Virus record (IMG/VR): IMGVR_UViG_3300020190_000227
Span: 1-32,546 of that record
DNA length: 32,546 bases
Strand: one strand, 5' to 3'
Source of the DNA: a virus
A program made the position numbers and the translations under genes. The stretch's first letter is position 1, and every line of letters starts with the position of its first letter. Positions 32,470 to 32,546 of the stretch are shown in pieces. The notes beneath the pieces are model-generated. The model was not told where the DNA came from, did no database searches, and saw only the letters and a list, made by a program, of their open reading frames with translations.

Positions 32470-32546
32470 AAATACCAAATCTGCCACGTTGAGCGTTGAA
32501 GTTTTGCAAAATTTCAGAGCTTGACAAAACGCGATTATAAATATGA
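32468..32546 (-). CDS. C-terminal end of a second LamG-like protein (partial)
   Basis: Only the last 26 codons are in the window. They read HIYNRVLSSSEILQNFNAQ then RGRFGI before TAG at 32468-32470, closely matching the end of the neighbouring LamG protein (VYNRGLTAAEVLQNYNAQ, RGRFGL). The stop lies 22 bases before the next ATG. The rest of the gene is to the right of the window. Confidence 0.75.
   Translation of the reverse strand, partial: HIYNRVLSSSEILQNFNAQRGRFGI
32475..32506. repeat. Direct repeat, copy 2 (end of upstream LamG gene)
   Basis: Partner of 31781-31812, 694 bases away in the same orientation, coding the QNFNAQRGRFG tail of the partial upstream paralogue. Recombination between the two would delete exactly one LamG gene plus its leader. 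Confidence 0.8.

Noticed and set aside
32443-32487. Earlier start for the LamG gene at 32487
   Set aside because: It would lie inside the upstream LamG gene's coding end and add a non-family hydrophobic leader; the ATG at 32445 gives the usual family N-terminus.

Overview
The window is a contiguous structural-gene segment of a tailed, AT-rich double-stranded DNA phage (Caudoviricetes) or prophage. The clearest sign is lambda-like tail gene order on the minus strand: tape measure, M-like, L, K, I, J. That points to a long, non-contractile, siphovirus-type tail; no sheath or contractile baseplate gene is seen. The host cannot be named. The LamG-type decorations, Gly-X-Y linkers and near absence of canonical Shine-Dalgarno sites are common in environmental (aquatic) phages, but this is only suggestive. 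No tRNA, rRNA, integrase, insertion sequence, att site or CRISPR array was found.

Layout from right to left. (a) 32546-30675, minus strand: the end of one LamG-domain protein, a second complete LamG protein, an Ig-domain protein, and a small helical protein that may be a head-tail adaptor. (b) 30607-30639: a strong, apparently bidirectional terminator between convergent genes. (c) 27160-30595, plus strand: four genes that look like head closure, neck, tail terminator and major tail tube proteins. (d) 27126-27159: a 34-base divergent intergenic region. (e) 27125-1, minus strand: a tightly packed block of two probable tail-assembly chaperones, a 2819-residue tape measure, a tube-like protein, a fibre-like protein, a proline-hinged minor tail protein, an M-like adhesin, a LamG-bearing tip protein, L, K (JAMM domain only), two tandem I paralogues, J, and a partial FN3/Gly-Ser-Thr repeat protein running off the left edge. 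Neighbouring genes abut or overlap (ATGA, TAATG, TAAATG); no gap exceeds about 35 bases.

Together the genes build a tail. The chaperones coat the tape measure, the J/I/K/L/M tip complex nucleates the tube, tube protein polymerises along the tape measure, and the terminator and closure proteins join the tail to the capsid. The LamG, Ig, FN3, CBM5/12-like and glycine-rich parts are plausible host- or glycan-binding surfaces.

The most unusual object is the tape measure. Between its conserved N-terminal domain and its coiled-coil C-terminal half lies about 1000 residues cut into segments by a repeated GFIPNFA-type motif. Two segments carry PD-(D/E)XK-nuclease-like signatures and one carries a perfect Walker A motif. 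This looks like a modular array of cargo domains inside a protein that travels down the tail tube. A second systematic oddity is a recurring A(G)GTGTAA motif just upstream of at least seven start codons.
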